8,038 nt of DNA from an uncultured bacterium (GCA_903916135.1 CAIWVT010000301.1:1-8038), one strand, 5' to 3'; positions 1 to 7,446 are shown, counted from the stretch's first letter. The notes: a model not told the origin generated them from the letters alone. Numbers and translations: made by a program.

Positions 1-117
1 AATCTCGTTTCCCGAAAATCAAATCTTGTTTCCCGAAAATCAAATCTCGATCACCGAAAATCAAATCACGTTCATCGAAAATCAAATCTCGTTTCCCGAA
101 AATCAAAACTCGTTTCC

Positions 118-159
118 CGAAAATCAAATCCTCTATGACAAAATGTCAGTCCATTTCCC
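118..159. repeat. 42-bp double unit of array A with a 13-bp palindrome, copy 1
   Basis: The core at 118 is followed by an altered second half, and the next core comes exactly 42 bp later. The inserted part holds the inverted repeat TGACA-AAA-TGTCA at 136-148. The same block recurs at 264-305 with only two differences, both near its end. Confidence 0.85.
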
Positions 160-263
160 CGAAAATCAAATCGCGTTCCCGAAAATCAAATCTCGAAACC
201 CGAAAATCAAATCACGTTCCCCGAAAATCAAATCTCGAACTGCGAAATTCAAATCTCGTTTTG

Positions 264-305
264 CGAAAATCAAATCCTCTATGACAAAATGTCAGTCCAC
301 TTCAC
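264..305. repeat. 42-bp double unit of array A with a 13-bp palindrome, copy 2
   Basis: This is the second copy of the block at 118-159, with TGACA-AAA-TGTCA at 282-294. It lies 146 bp from the first copy, that is seven units minus the single base lost in the 20-bp unit at 160. It is better preserved than the ordinary spacers around it, which suggests duplication of a multi-unit segment or constraint on the palindrome. Confidence 0.85.
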
Positions 306-504
306 CGAAAATCAAAAATAATCTACGAAAATCAAATCTCGTTCCCCGAAAATCAAATCTCGAATCCCGAAAATTAAATCTCGTTTCCCGAAAATCAAAT
401 CTTGTTTCCCGAAAATCAAAAATAAAAGTCGAAAATCAAACATCGCATCGCGAAAATCAAAAATAGAAGTCGAAAATCAAAAATTGATTATAAATACGGT
501 CAGG

Positions 505-527
505 GTGCGAAGTTGCAAACTTCGCAC
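505..527. other. Perfect 10-bp hairpin, intergenic
   Basis: The arms GTGCGAAGTT (505-514) and AACTTCGCAC (518-527) are exact reverse complements around a 3-base loop, GCA. No T run follows on the plus strand and no A run precedes it, so it does not look like an ordinary intrinsic terminator. It sits just outside the end of repeat array A. It may be a dispersed palindromic element or an RNA structure, but its function is unknown. Confidence 0.7.
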
Positions 528-562
528 AACCTTACGAGGTGCTCTCAATACGCAATAAAAAA

Positions 563-609
563 ATGACCACCAACCTGTCCCGTACACATAGTGTCGGGAT
601 GACCATCAA
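563..609. other. Bulged hairpin flanked by 11-bp direct repeats
   Basis: TCCCG (578-582) and ACAC (584-587) pair with GTGT (591-594) and CGGGA (595-599) around an ATA loop, leaving one bulged T at 583. The copies ATGACCACCAA (563-573) and ATGACCATCAA (599-609) flank the stem 36 bp apart and differ at one base. The element lies 38 bp upstream of the -7 box of the glucosaminidase gene. It could be a small mobile-element remnant, an operator or an RNA structure from an upstream transcript. Confidence 0.55.
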
Positions 610-646
610 TTACAACAAATTTACCCTCCATTTCAGTTTAAATTAG

Positions 647-654
647 TACTTTTG
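647..654 (+). promoter_or_regulatory. Bacteroidota-type -7 box for the glucosaminidase gene
   Basis: TACTTTTG matches the Bacteroidota -7 consensus TAnnTTTG exactly and lies 35 nt before the TTG start codon. No clear -33 TTG element is visible at the usual distance, so the call rests on the -7 box and its position. Confidence 0.55.
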
Positions 655-689
655 CCCAAACAAATCTTTCAGATTATAAAAAAACAGTT

Positions 690-1700
690 TTGAAGAAAGT
701 CGCCATCATTTTTTATTTTATTTTATTAGAGGCTTATGGCTTCGCACAGAGCACCCAAACTGTGGAAGCCTATATTCAGAAATATAAAGATATAGCCATG
801 GAGCTGATGCGCAAAGATAAGATTCCGGCAAGTATCACCTTGGCTCAAGGAATATTAGAATCGGGTTGTGGCAATAGTGAATTGGCTCGGAATGCCAATA
901 ACCATTTTGGAATTAAATGTAAACCCGAATGGACAGGCGAAAAATATTATTATGACGATGATGCCAAGCAGGAATGTTTTCGGAAATACAAATCAGATTT
1001 TGATTCTTATCGCGATCATTCCGAATTTCTCAAGACGCGAGATTATTACAGCAAGCTATTTTTGTTAGATATATGCGACTTTACGGCTTGGGCGTATGGC
1101 TTGAAGGAAGCGGGCTATGCCACCAGTCCTGTTTATGCACAAATGCTTATAAAAATTATTGAAAACAACCGTCTCTACCGATTTGATGTGCCTTGCAAGC
1201 CTCCGAAAAAAGATACAATTCAACGTGTTGTAGTTAAAAATACTCCGAAACCTGTTGCTGAGAAAATAGATACTATAGCCAAGAAAGCCATACCGCAAAC
1301 CGTGCAAAAAAGCACAGAGGAAGACTTCTCTGATATCCCCCTGAATGATGCCATGCGCAACATTTATTTGAATAATGGTGTGAAATACATCAAAGCACGC
1401 AAAAATGATAGCTTCGAAACTATCGCCAATGATATGGGATTAAGTGTTTATGATTTGTTGCGCTGTAATGACATGAAGATGGGCATAGCCATCAAAGCGG
1501 GAGATATGATTTACGTTGAAGCGAAGAAAAAGAAATCCGAAACGGAGTTTCACGTTGTTGCCGAAGGCGAAAGCATGCAGACTATTTCGCAAACTTATGG
1601 CATACAATTGAAAGAATTATATGCTAAAAACAGAATGAAACCCGATAGTGAAGCTGCCGTTGGGCAGAAACTTTGGCTGAAAGATGACAAGCCTGAATAA
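690..1700 (+). CDS. Secreted glucosaminidase (GH73-type) with two LysM domains
   Basis: This is a 336-residue exported cell-wall hydrolase expected to cut the glycan backbone of peptidoglycan. Residues 1-20 form a signal peptide (KK, a hydrophobic stretch, then AYGFAQ). Residues about 24-165 match the glucosaminidase/FlgJ-like domain, with the hallmark ILESGCGNSELA containing the probable catalytic Glu57, followed by NNHFGIKC and the YATSPVYA region. A lysine- and proline-rich linker (about 168-215) leads to two LysM-like modules near 231-277 and 287-332, which would bind peptidoglycan. The start is TTG: there is no in-frame ATG between the promoter and the signal peptide, and a start further downstream (Met37) would lose the signal. 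Related Bacteroidota proteins have the same GH73-LysM plan. The gene is monocistronic and converges on tonB across a shared terminator. Target bond and role (growth, division or autolysis) cannot be read from the sequence. Confidence 0.9.
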   Translation: MKKVAIIFYFILLEAYGFAQSTQTVEAYIQKYKDIAMELMRKDKIPASITLAQGILESGCGNSELARNANNHFGIKCKPEWTGEKYYYDDDAKQECFRKYKSDFDSYRDHSEFLKTRDYYSKLFLLDICDFTAWAYGLKEAGYATSPVYAQMLIKIIENNRLYRFDVPCKPPKKDTIQRVVVKNTPKPVAEKIDTIAKKAIPQTVQKSTEEDFSDIPLNDAMRNIYLNNGVKYIKARKNDSFETIANDMGLSVYDLLRCNDMKMGIAIKAGDMIYVEAKKKKSETEFHVVAEGESMQTISQTYGIQLKELYAKNRMKPDSEAAVGQKLWLKDDKPE

Positions 1701-1702
1701 TA

Positions 1703-1736
1703 AAAAAGAGGCGACACCGAAATGTCGCCTCTTTTT
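1703..1736. terminator. Bidirectional intrinsic terminator between convergent genes
   Basis: GAGGCGACA (1708-1716) and TGTCGCCTC (1723-1731) form a perfect 9-bp GC-rich stem with a 6-base loop. The stem is flanked by a run of A on the left (1702-1707) and T on the right (1732-1736). It therefore works on both strands: 3 nt after the glucosaminidase stop and about 20 nt after the tonB stop. Confidence 0.92.
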
Positions 1737-1755
1737 ATTTTGATGCATCAGAAAC

Positions 1756-2529
1756 TTAATCTCTCAAGATGAAACTTGTGGGCATATTCATTTGAACGCG
1801 AACTTCTTTGCCGTTTTGACGTCCTGGATTCCATTTTGGCATTAACTTGGCAACGCGCATGGCTTCGTCGTCGCATCCTCCACCAATTCCGCGAAGAATT
1901 TTAACATTCGTGATGCTTCCATCTTTTTCAACTACAAAGGTCAAATAAACCGGTCCTTGAATTCCTGTTTGTTTTGCAACGTCAGGATATTTGGTGTTTT
2001 CTGCAAGGAATTTGATACGAGCTACATCGCCTCCAGGGAATTCGGGCATTTCTTCTACTATGGTAGGAGGTTTAGACACATCCTCGTCATCAATAACTTT
2101 CGTGTTAGGTTTGTCTTCCGGTACATCTACCAAAGTTCCTGATGTGTCTGTTGGAGCATCGTTACGAGCTAAGTCCATCAAATCCATCAATTCGTCGGGT
2201 ACTTCAGCATCATTAGTTGTAACTACCGGTGCTCTGTAGGTACGTTCTTTCTTCTTTTCCATAGGGGCTTCCGGTAATTTTGCAATCTCCACCTTTTTTG
2301 GTGTTGGTTCCATAATTACGATAATGTCGTCGGGACCGACACTACCTTTTCCCGTACTGAAATAATTTGCTATTAGAGGTACTGATACGCCTAATAGAAA
2401 AACTGTGATGGCGATAATTACTGCCGACATCATGTTTTTGTTGTAATTTTTACGAAGCGAATAAGCTCCATAATCTTTGTTTCTGTTTTCGAAGACAATG
2501 TCGTCGAGATTTTTTGCATTTGTTTTCAT
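1756..2529 (-). CDS. tonB: TonB energy transducer
   Basis: This 257-residue inner-membrane-anchored protein passes proton-motive-force energy from ExbB/ExbD to TonB-dependent outer-membrane receptors. The N-terminus carries the Bacteroidota TonB block (IVFENRNKDYGAYSLRKNY, about residues 11-29). One membrane helix follows at about 33-55, then a charged, proline-containing periplasmic spacer (about 60-160). The C-terminal TonB domain covers about 165-257, with YPDVAKQTGIQGPVYLTFVV, DGSITNVKI, GCDDEAMRVAKLMPKWNPG and the closing MPTSFIL. The domain is complete and the length is normal for the family. ATG start; an exact -7 box lies 38 nt upstream and the gene ends at a strong terminator, so it is probably its own transcription unit. 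No exbB, exbD or receptor gene is in the window, so the receptors it serves are unknown. Bacteroidota usually have several TonB paralogues. Confidence 0.95.
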   Translation of the reverse strand: MKTNAKNLDDIVFENRNKDYGAYSLRKNYNKNMMSAVIIAITVFLLGVSVPLIANYFSTGKGSVGPDDIIVIMEPTPKKVEIAKLPEAPMEKKKERTYRAPVVTTNDAEVPDELMDLMDLARNDAPTDTSGTLVDVPEDKPNTKVIDDEDVSKPPTIVEEMPEFPGGDVARIKFLAENTKYPDVAKQTGIQGPVYLTFVVEKDGSITNVKILRGIGGGCDDEAMRVAKLMPKWNPGRQNGKEVRVQMNMPTSFILRD

Positions 2530-2567
2530 GGCTGTGTTTTTTTAAATGGTTAAACTTAATTACAACA

Positions 2568-2575
2568 CAAAATTA
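2568..2575 (-). promoter_or_regulatory. Bacteroidota-type -7 box for tonB
   Basis: The minus strand reads TAATTTTG, an exact match to TAnnTTTG, 38 nt before the tonB ATG. The spacing matches that seen for the glucosaminidase promoter. A -33 element is not clear. Confidence 0.5.
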
Positions 2576-2607
2576 CAACAAACCAAAAGTGAAAATCATA
2601 GCAAATC

Positions 2608-2655
2608 AGTTAACTGTCGTTTTACAACAGTTAAAGGGCGGTCTCAGCAAGTTAA
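2608..2655. promoter_or_regulatory. Three AGTTAA boxes spaced exactly 21 bp, upstream of tonB
   Basis: AGTTAA occurs at 2608, 2629 and 2650, each 21 bp apart and so on the same helical face. The first is part of the palindrome CAGTTAACTG (2607-2616). The first two also create an 8-bp inverted repeat, TTAACTGT (2610-2617) with ACAGTTAA (2627-2634). The group lies 33-80 bp upstream of the tonB -7 box, where an activator or repressor could bind. The inverted repeat could instead act as a weak terminator after the methyltransferase gene, but it lacks a T run. Confidence 0.35.
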
Positions 2656-2663
2656 CGGAAAAT

Positions 2664-3428
2664 CTATTTTTGGGCAATCACGAAAAAATCGAAGCAACGG
2701 TCGTTTGCCGTGTCGATAAAGAAGTCGGAAGTTAGCACTTTTTCGACTAAAGTGGTGTTCTTTTTCATCAGTTTATTTCGATTCATTCTATTGGCAAGGT
2801 CGTAGGGAATCTGCAAAAGTTTTCGGGGAAGGATATATTGCAAGCGGAAAATATCAAAGCGAGTAAACTTTTTGACCGATCGCCGATTTTCTTCATAATA
2901 AGCCATCACTTTTTCGTTGCCAAACACACCTTTTATGTCGAAGCAAGTCGAGAAATTCGACACAAGTTTGGTCATCTCATTCAACGTATATTCTCGGATA
3001 TGCCAAGGGTTTCTTGTGAGCGACATATTGATATTGGGCGTTGTGAGTATCAACAAGCCTTTTGGTTTGAGCACGCGCATGATTTCCTGAAGAAAATACG
3101 TGTCGTCCTTGATATGCTCAATCACCTGAAATGTGACCACCAAATCAAAGCTCTCGTCAGCCAAACCTGACAAAGGGGGCACATTCATCTGTGTGAAACG
3201 AATGTTGGGTTCGTTTTTATCGTGAGGGGTTTCATGTTTGTCAACAGCCGTGTAGGTCTCAGCGTCGGGTGCCAGGATGCGGATGCCGTAGCCTTCGCCG
3301 CTACCAATTTCCAAAACATTTCCAGTGATGAGTTTCAGAGCCTCATGATAGGCAATCAAATGACGATGGTGAATCACATTGTCTTCGGGCAGAATTCCCG
3401 AATTCCGTTCGGCAGTTTTTATACTCAT
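2664..3428 (-). CDS. Class I SAM-dependent methyltransferase
   Basis: This 254-residue soluble protein has a Rossmann-type methyltransferase domain in the Methyltransf_11/23 class. Motif I is VLEIGSGEGYG (about 38-48). The acidic residue at the end of strand 2 is in VDKHE (Asp63). The motif IV region is FDLVVTFQVIEHI (about 94-106), and the post-motif segment is EIMRVLKPKGLLILTTPN (about 115-132). The C-terminal part (about 135-254) is rich in basic and aromatic residues and probably holds the acceptor site. There is no signal peptide or membrane helix. Its ATG begins one base after the stop of the upstream deacetylase gene, so the two are almost certainly co-transcribed and translationally coupled. 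The substrate cannot be identified. The partner suggests a glycan or lipid-linked intermediate (inference), but small-molecule methylation is equally compatible with the fold. Confidence 0.88.
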   Translation of the reverse strand: MSIKTAERNSGILPEDNVIHHRHLIAYHEALKLITGNVLEIGSGEGYGIRILAPDAETYTAVDKHETPHDKNEPNIRFTQMNVPPLSGLADESFDLVVTFQVIEHIKDDTYFLQEIMRVLKPKGLLILTTPNINMSLTRNPWHIREYTLNEMTKLVSNFSTCFDIKGVFGNEKVMAYYEENRRSVKKFTRFDIFRLQYILPRKLLQIPYDLANRMNRNKLMKKNTTLVEKVLTSDFFIDTANDRCFDFFVIAQK

Positions 3429-3429
3429 G

Positions 3430-4095
3430 TCAGGAAGCGGTTTTTATTTGTTCAAGTGGATGCTTTGCGCCTTGGTGATGATAGGGGATGGCTTTGAATT
3501 GAAATCCCAGATTCGAAAAATGTGCTAAAAACGCAGGCAGTACATACTGAAGATTTTCTTTTGCTTTTAAGCTGTCGTGAAACACAACTATAGCGCCTTT
3601 TTCGGTGGATGAGATGGTTTTTTCTAAACATTTCTCCGGTGATAAAGTTTTGTCGAAATCTCCAGAAACAACCGTCCAATACACAAATTGAAAATATTTC
3701 TTTAGAAACTTACGCTCCGAATAAGAAGTTTTTCCGTAGGGTGGACGAAATAAAGAGGAAGGGAAACTCTTGCTGCATTTCTTCACATTCAAAATATAAT
3801 CTTTTGGATTCGATTTCCATCCATTCAGATGGTTGAAGGTATGATTCCCCACACTATGTCCCCGTTGCAGCAGGTCGTCGAATATGGCAGGATGTTTTTG
3901 AACATTATCGCCCACACAAAAAAATGTGGCTTTAGCATTATAGGTATCCAACAAATCCAAAACCCATGGCGTCACTTCAGGAATCGGACCATCATCAAAA
4001 GTAAGATAAATGTCGTTTTCCAAAGTATCAACGCGCCACAAATCATTTGATTTGTAGATTTTATAGAGCAATGATGGCATTTTGGTTAAATACAT
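3430..4095 (-). CDS. Polysaccharide deacetylase family protein (NodB homology domain)
   Basis: This 221-residue enzyme should be a metal-dependent carbohydrate esterase (CE4 family) that removes N- or O-acetyl groups from a glycan. All five NodB motifs are present: TFDDGP (Asp34 base, Asp35 metal ligand), NHTFNH (His85 and His89, metal ligands), RPPYG (117-121), the WTVVSGDFD segment (140-148) and VVFHDS (His173, catalytic acid). The active site therefore looks intact. There is no signal peptide or clear membrane helix, so it may act in the cytoplasm on a nucleotide- or lipid-linked precursor rather than on finished wall, but unconventional export cannot be excluded. The ATG at 4095 gives MYLTKMPSLL; Met6 is an alternative start that keeps all motifs. 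A near-consensus promoter lies 37 nt upstream of the first ATG. The gene overlaps functionally with the methyltransferase gene, which starts one base after its stop. Confidence 0.9.
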   Translation of the reverse strand: MYLTKMPSLLYKIYKSNDLWRVDTLENDIYLTFDDGPIPEVTPWVLDLLDTYNAKATFFCVGDNVQKHPAIFDDLLQRGHSVGNHTFNHLNGWKSNPKDYILNVKKCSKSFPSSLFRPPYGKTSYSERKFLKKYFQFVYWTVVSGDFDKTLSPEKCLEKTISSTEKGAIVVFHDSLKAKENLQYVLPAFLAHFSNLGFQFKAIPYHHQGAKHPLEQIKTAS

Positions 4096-4132
4096 AAATA
4101 CGGATTTCGAATCAGGTTTTTAAAGATTTTTA

Positions 4133-4140
4133 CAAAGTAA
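4133..4140 (-). promoter_or_regulatory. Possible -7 box for the deacetylase-methyltransferase operon
   Basis: The minus strand reads TTACTTTG, 7 of 8 to TAnnTTTG, 37 nt before the deacetylase ATG. This is the same spacing as the two exact boxes in the window. The 118-bp gap after the GT117 gene leaves room for a separate promoter, but read-through from GT117 is also possible because no strong terminator is visible in the gap. Confidence 0.3.
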
Positions 4141-4213
4141 CAAATTATTTTCAACATCGCGCTTAAAGGTCTCCATATTTAACATTATTGTTTACGTAAT
4201 AACAAGCTTCCAA

Positions 4214-7200
4214 TCATTTGTTATAGGTAAGATAAACTTCTGACACCTTTTTCTCCAAGCTTGTTCGTTTATATGCTAATGCCATGCCATAAAGATCTTT
4301 GAGCATCTCTAAATTCTGTTTCTTTTCGGATCCAATATAGGCAGCATCAACCCCCGTAAATTGACTGTAGTAGAACAACTCCTGACGGCAATATTCTGTC
4401 AAACGCAAGGCAATAGCTTCGGCTTTTGTCGGTTGACTTGCTAAGAAATAATCCTGCGCAATAGGCACCATCAATTGGTCGTAGGGAACACAATTGTCGG
4501 GCATCACTGCCACGCATTTGTCGCAGACTTCAGCAGCTTCTTTCATTTTGCCTTCGAAAATCAAAGCATCTGCCAAACGCACAAAAAGATTTCGCAAGAA
4601 ATAGGTGTTGTGCATATTGGTTTCATCCATATACACTTTAGGATTATTCATATTGCCCCATTTGAATTTGTGCATCAGATTCTCATACATGATAGCCGTG
4701 TTCACTCGTCCCGTCTTGTCATCGGTGGAGGTGCATCTATAGGGAACCAAGCGATAGGCTAAACCTTCGAGCTGCAAATAATCCAACAAACCCAAATAGG
4801 CATCGTCGCCTGTGGTAGTGGCAAAATACACAGGGCGTTGCCATTTCAAATTGGCTAACAAATCCAACACGGCAAGGTTATTTTTTTGGACCCCATAATC
4901 ACTATAATTCCAAATAATGGCAGCATGGATGGAATCCCTATATTCGGGCGGCACAGTGCCATTTGTCCTCACCAGATTTGTATCCACAGGTAGCATGAAA
5001 TTATGTGTAGGAAAATAATTTAAAGGTCCGCGACCAGTACTCAACATGGTGGATGGGTCGTCGCTGGTGGCATAATCCACCAAGATACGTATATCGGCAT
5101 AATTATCCGCTTTCACCAAACTTGTATCAGGATAAATCGGCAGATAATCCCGTTTGGAAGCCACATATTTACTTCTGTTGAGCGTAATTGGCAGCGCCTC
5201 CGAATTATAATAGCTGCGTTTCATTTGGTCAATATACCAATCCATATTCAACAGACTCAGATTCACCACTCGTACATCGGTGCGGATGCCTTCCACCTCC
5301 TGAGCATACCACAAAGGAAAGGTGTCGTTGTCGCCCAAAGTAAACAAAATGGCGTTGGGGGCACAGGAATTCAAATAGTCGGATGCCACATCCACCACCG
5401 TATAACGATTGGAACGGTCGTGGTCGTCCCAACCTTCTTTTGCCATGATGCCCGGCACAAGCAGCAGACACACAAAAAATGCAATCAGCGCAGCCACTTT
5501 AGGTTTGATAAAGGTAGCCAACAACTTAAACAAGCCTATCGTGCCGATGCCTATCCATATCGCGAAAGCATAAAAGGACGCTGCGTATGCATAATCGCGC
5601 TCGCGGGGCTGATAGGGCACGGGGTTTAAATAGAAATTGATGGCGATGCCTGTGAACACAAACAGCAAACCTATCACAAAAAAGTTCTTCAAATCTTTGT
5701 TCAACTGAAAAAAGAAACCCACCATGCCCAATATCAAAGGCAAGAGATAAAAGGCGTTTCTGCCTTTATTGTTCTTCATGGTTTCAGGCAAGTTACTTTG
5801 GGGTCCGAGGCGGGCATTGTCCATAAATTTGATGCCCGTTATCCAATTGCCGTTCATGATGCCGCCATAGCCTTGTTGGTCGTTTTGTCTGCCCGAGAAA
5901 TTCCACATAAAATAGCGGAAATACATGTGTCCAAGTTGGTAGGAGAAAAAATAACGCAGGTTTTCGCCGAAAGTAGGTCGGTATAACACCTCGGGTTTAC
6001 CATAATAATCATTCACCGTGATGGGATCGCCCTGCACTTCGCCCCAAGATTTGTAGCCGCTGATATGCGATTCGGAATTATTGCTCCACATGCGTGGAAA
6101 CAAGGTCATGAAGCGCGAATCATAATTCGTTACCGAGTTTTTGCGGTCGTCAACCACAACATATTTCTTTTGTACATCATCGCGGGCATACAGAGGATTG
6201 CCGTCGCTGTAGGGCTGTTTGGCATCTTGAGGTGCATTGTAATATTGTCCGTAGAAGAGGGGCCAGTCGCCATATTGTTCGCGGTTGAGGTAGCTCAACA
6301 AACTGATGGCATCTTTGGGCGCATTCTCGTTGATGGGCGTTCCCGCATTGGAGCGCACCACCAAAGCCATGAAACTCGAATAGCCTATCAATATAAAGGT
6401 GAAACTGAGGATAATCGTTTTGAGGGTTTCCTTTTGATGTCTGCCGAGCACTACCAAAACGCTGACACCCGAAACTATCAGAAATCGCAATACGAAATTC
6501 CAAGCGGAACTGCTGGAATACAACACCAACAAGAGCATCAACCCATAAGCAATGAGGGCGATGATGCTGAACGCTTTGTTTTCTTTTTCGGTATAAAGCA
6601 AACCGAACACGATAAGGGCGATGAGTAGCAACGCCAAAAATAGGGTGCCTGAGTTGAACGGTAAACCCAAGCCATTCACAAACAGAAGTTCTGCCTTGGC
6701 AAACAGGGTGACGACTTGGGGGATGATGCCATACATGATGGTGGATAATATAGCCACCGAAATGGCAAACGCTAAAATGGTGCCCAACTTGGTGGGTCTA
6801 AATTTCTTGAAATAAAACACTAAGGTGATGGCAGGAATGGCAAGCAGATTGAGCAGATGCACCCCGATGGAAAGTCCCATCATGAATGCAATCAGCACCA
6901 ACCAACGGTTGGCGCCGGGCTCGTCAGCCACTTCTTCCCATTTCAAGATAGCCCAAAACACAAAAGCGGTGAAGAAAGAGGATGTGGCATACACTTCGCC
7001 CTCAACGGCTGAAAACCAAAACGAATCGGAAAAGGTATAAGCCAAAGCGCCCACAGCACCCGCACCGATGATGACCAAGATGTCTGCCATGACGATTTCG
7101 GCAGTCTTCACCACGATTTTCTTTGCCAAGGCGGTGATTGACCAAAATAAAAACAAGATGGTGAGTCCGCTGGCGATAGCCGACATGGTGTTGACCATGC

Positions 7201-7429
7201 GCGCCACCAAATGCACATTGCCAAAAGCAAAAAGCGAGAAAAAACGCCCCATCAATTGAAAGAAAGGTGCTCCGGGAGGATGACCCACTTGCAGTTTGTA
7301 GGCGGTGGAGATATATTCGCCGCAATCCCAATAGCTTGACGTGGGTTCTGAAGTGAGTATATAGACCATAGTGGCTACCACAAAAATAAATAAGCCCGAA
7401 ATGGTGTTGATAAATTTGTATTGCTTCAT
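4214..7429 (-). CDS. DUF2723 / glycosyltransferase family 117 membrane protein (TMEM260-like)
   Basis: This is a polytopic inner-membrane protein of 1071 residues. The N-terminal half has about ten hydrophobic helices between residues 9 and 360. The first periplasmic loop carries the family signature SYWDCGEYISTAYKLQVGHPP; Asp35 and Glu38 there are candidate catalytic acids, as expected for a GT-C fold. More membrane segments lie near 560-600 and 614-662. They flank the conserved block VPYQPRERDYAYAASFYAF (about 604-622). The soluble region that follows contains LFTLGDNDTFPLWYAQEVEG (about 695-714) and ends in a TPR-like helical part (about 950-1060). The human homologue TMEM260 is a protein O-mannosyltransferase, so transfer of sugar from a lipid carrier to exported protein is the likely reaction; donor and acceptor are not shown here. 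I chose ATG at 7429 over an in-frame TTG at 7438, which would add only three residues and lies no nearer a better ribosome site. Length and composition are normal for the family. Confidence 0.9.
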   Translation of the reverse strand: MKQYKFINTISGLFIFVVATMVYILTSEPTSSYWDCGEYISTAYKLQVGHPPGAPFFQLMGRFFSLFAFGNVHLVARMVNTMSAIASGLTILFLFWSITALAKKIVVKTAEIVMADILVIIGAGAVGALAYTFSDSFWFSAVEGEVYATSSFFTAFVFWAILKWEEVADEPGANRWLVLIAFMMGLSIGVHLLNLLAIPAITLVFYFKKFRPTKLGTILAFAISVAILSTIMYGIIPQVVTLFAKAELLFVNGLGLPFNSGTLFLALLLIALIVFGLLYTEKENKAFSIIALIAYGLMLLLVLYSSSSAWNFVLRFLIVSGVSVLVVLGRHQKETLKTIILSFTFILIGYSSFMALVVRSNAGTPINENAPKDAISLLSYLNREQYGDWPLFYGQYYNAPQDAKQPYSDGNPLYARDDVQKKYVVVDDRKNSVTNYDSRFMTLFPRMWSNNSESHISGYKSWGEVQGDPITVNDYYGKPEVLYRPTFGENLRYFFSYQLGHMYFRYFMWNFSGRQNDQQGYGGIMNGNWITGIKFMDNARLGPQSNLPETMKNNKGRNAFYLLPLILGMVGFFFQLNKDLKNFFVIGLLFVFTGIAINFYLNPVPYQPRERDYAYAASFYAFAIWIGIGTIGLFKLLATFIKPKVAALIAFFVCLLLVPGIMAKEGWDDHDRSNRYTVVDVASDYLNSCAPNAILFTLGDNDTFPLWYAQEVEGIRTDVRVVNLSLLNMDWYIDQMKRSYYNSEALPITLNRSKYVASKRDYLPIYPDTSLVKADNYADIRILVDYATSDDPSTMLSTGRGPLNYFPTHNFMLPVDTNLVRTNGTVPPEYRDSIHAAIIWNYSDYGVQKNNLAVLDLLANLKWQRPVYFATTTGDDAYLGLLDYLQLEGLAYRLVPYRCTSTDDKTGRVNTAIMYENLMHKFKWGNMNNPKVYMDETNMHNTYFLRNLFVRLADALIFEGKMKEAAEVCDKCVAVMPDNCVPYDQLMVPIAQDYFLASQPTKAEAIALRLTEYCRQELFYYSQFTGVDAAYIGSEKKQNLEMLKDLYGMALAYKRTSLEKKVSEVYLTYNK

Positions 7430-7446
7430 GCTTTCCAATTAAAATG

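Larger units (their letters stand above)
1..485. repeat. Degenerate 21-bp tandem repeat array A (about 21 units, truncated by window edge)
   Basis: Units begin with the core CGAAAATCAAA, seen at 13, 34, 55, 76, 97, 118, 160, 180, 201, 222, 243, 264, 306, 326, 347, 368, 389, 410, 430, 451 and 471. Only two copies carry a core mismatch (243 and 368). The 9-10 bases after the core vary (commonly TCTCGTTTCC). Spacing is 21 bp, except for four or five 20-bp units and two double units of 42 bp. A stop-free frame crosses most of the array only because 21 is a multiple of three. The 20-bp units shift the encoded heptad (PENQ-type, then KIKS-type, then RKSNL-type), and there is no ATG start, so I read it as non-coding. 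The array starts outside the window. Units from 410 on diverge and the pattern stops near 485. Confidence 0.95.

Noticed and set aside
26..466. Open frame of 146 codons across array A
   Set aside because: It begins at TTG, consists only of the 21-bp repeat, and changes heptad whenever a 20-bp unit shifts the frame. No signal, domain or ribosome site supports it.
1..485. CRISPR array
   Set aside because: The conserved part is only about 11 bp and the spacers about 10 bp, far below CRISPR sizes, and no cas gene is present. The same applies to array B at the right edge.
4188..4205. Inverted repeat TTGTT/AACAA around TACGTA as a terminator for the GT117 gene
   Set aside because: The arms are short, AT-only apart from one G/C pair and asymmetric, with no T run, so it is too weak to call.
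6065..6628. Plus-strand frame of 187 codons opposite the GT117 gene
   Set aside because: It lies wholly inside a clearly coding, conserved gene on the other strand and has no family resemblance. It is a shadow frame.
7430..7438. TTG start at 7438 for the GT117 protein
   Set aside because: It adds only three residues before the ATG at 7429, which gives the usual short basic N-terminus before the first membrane helix.
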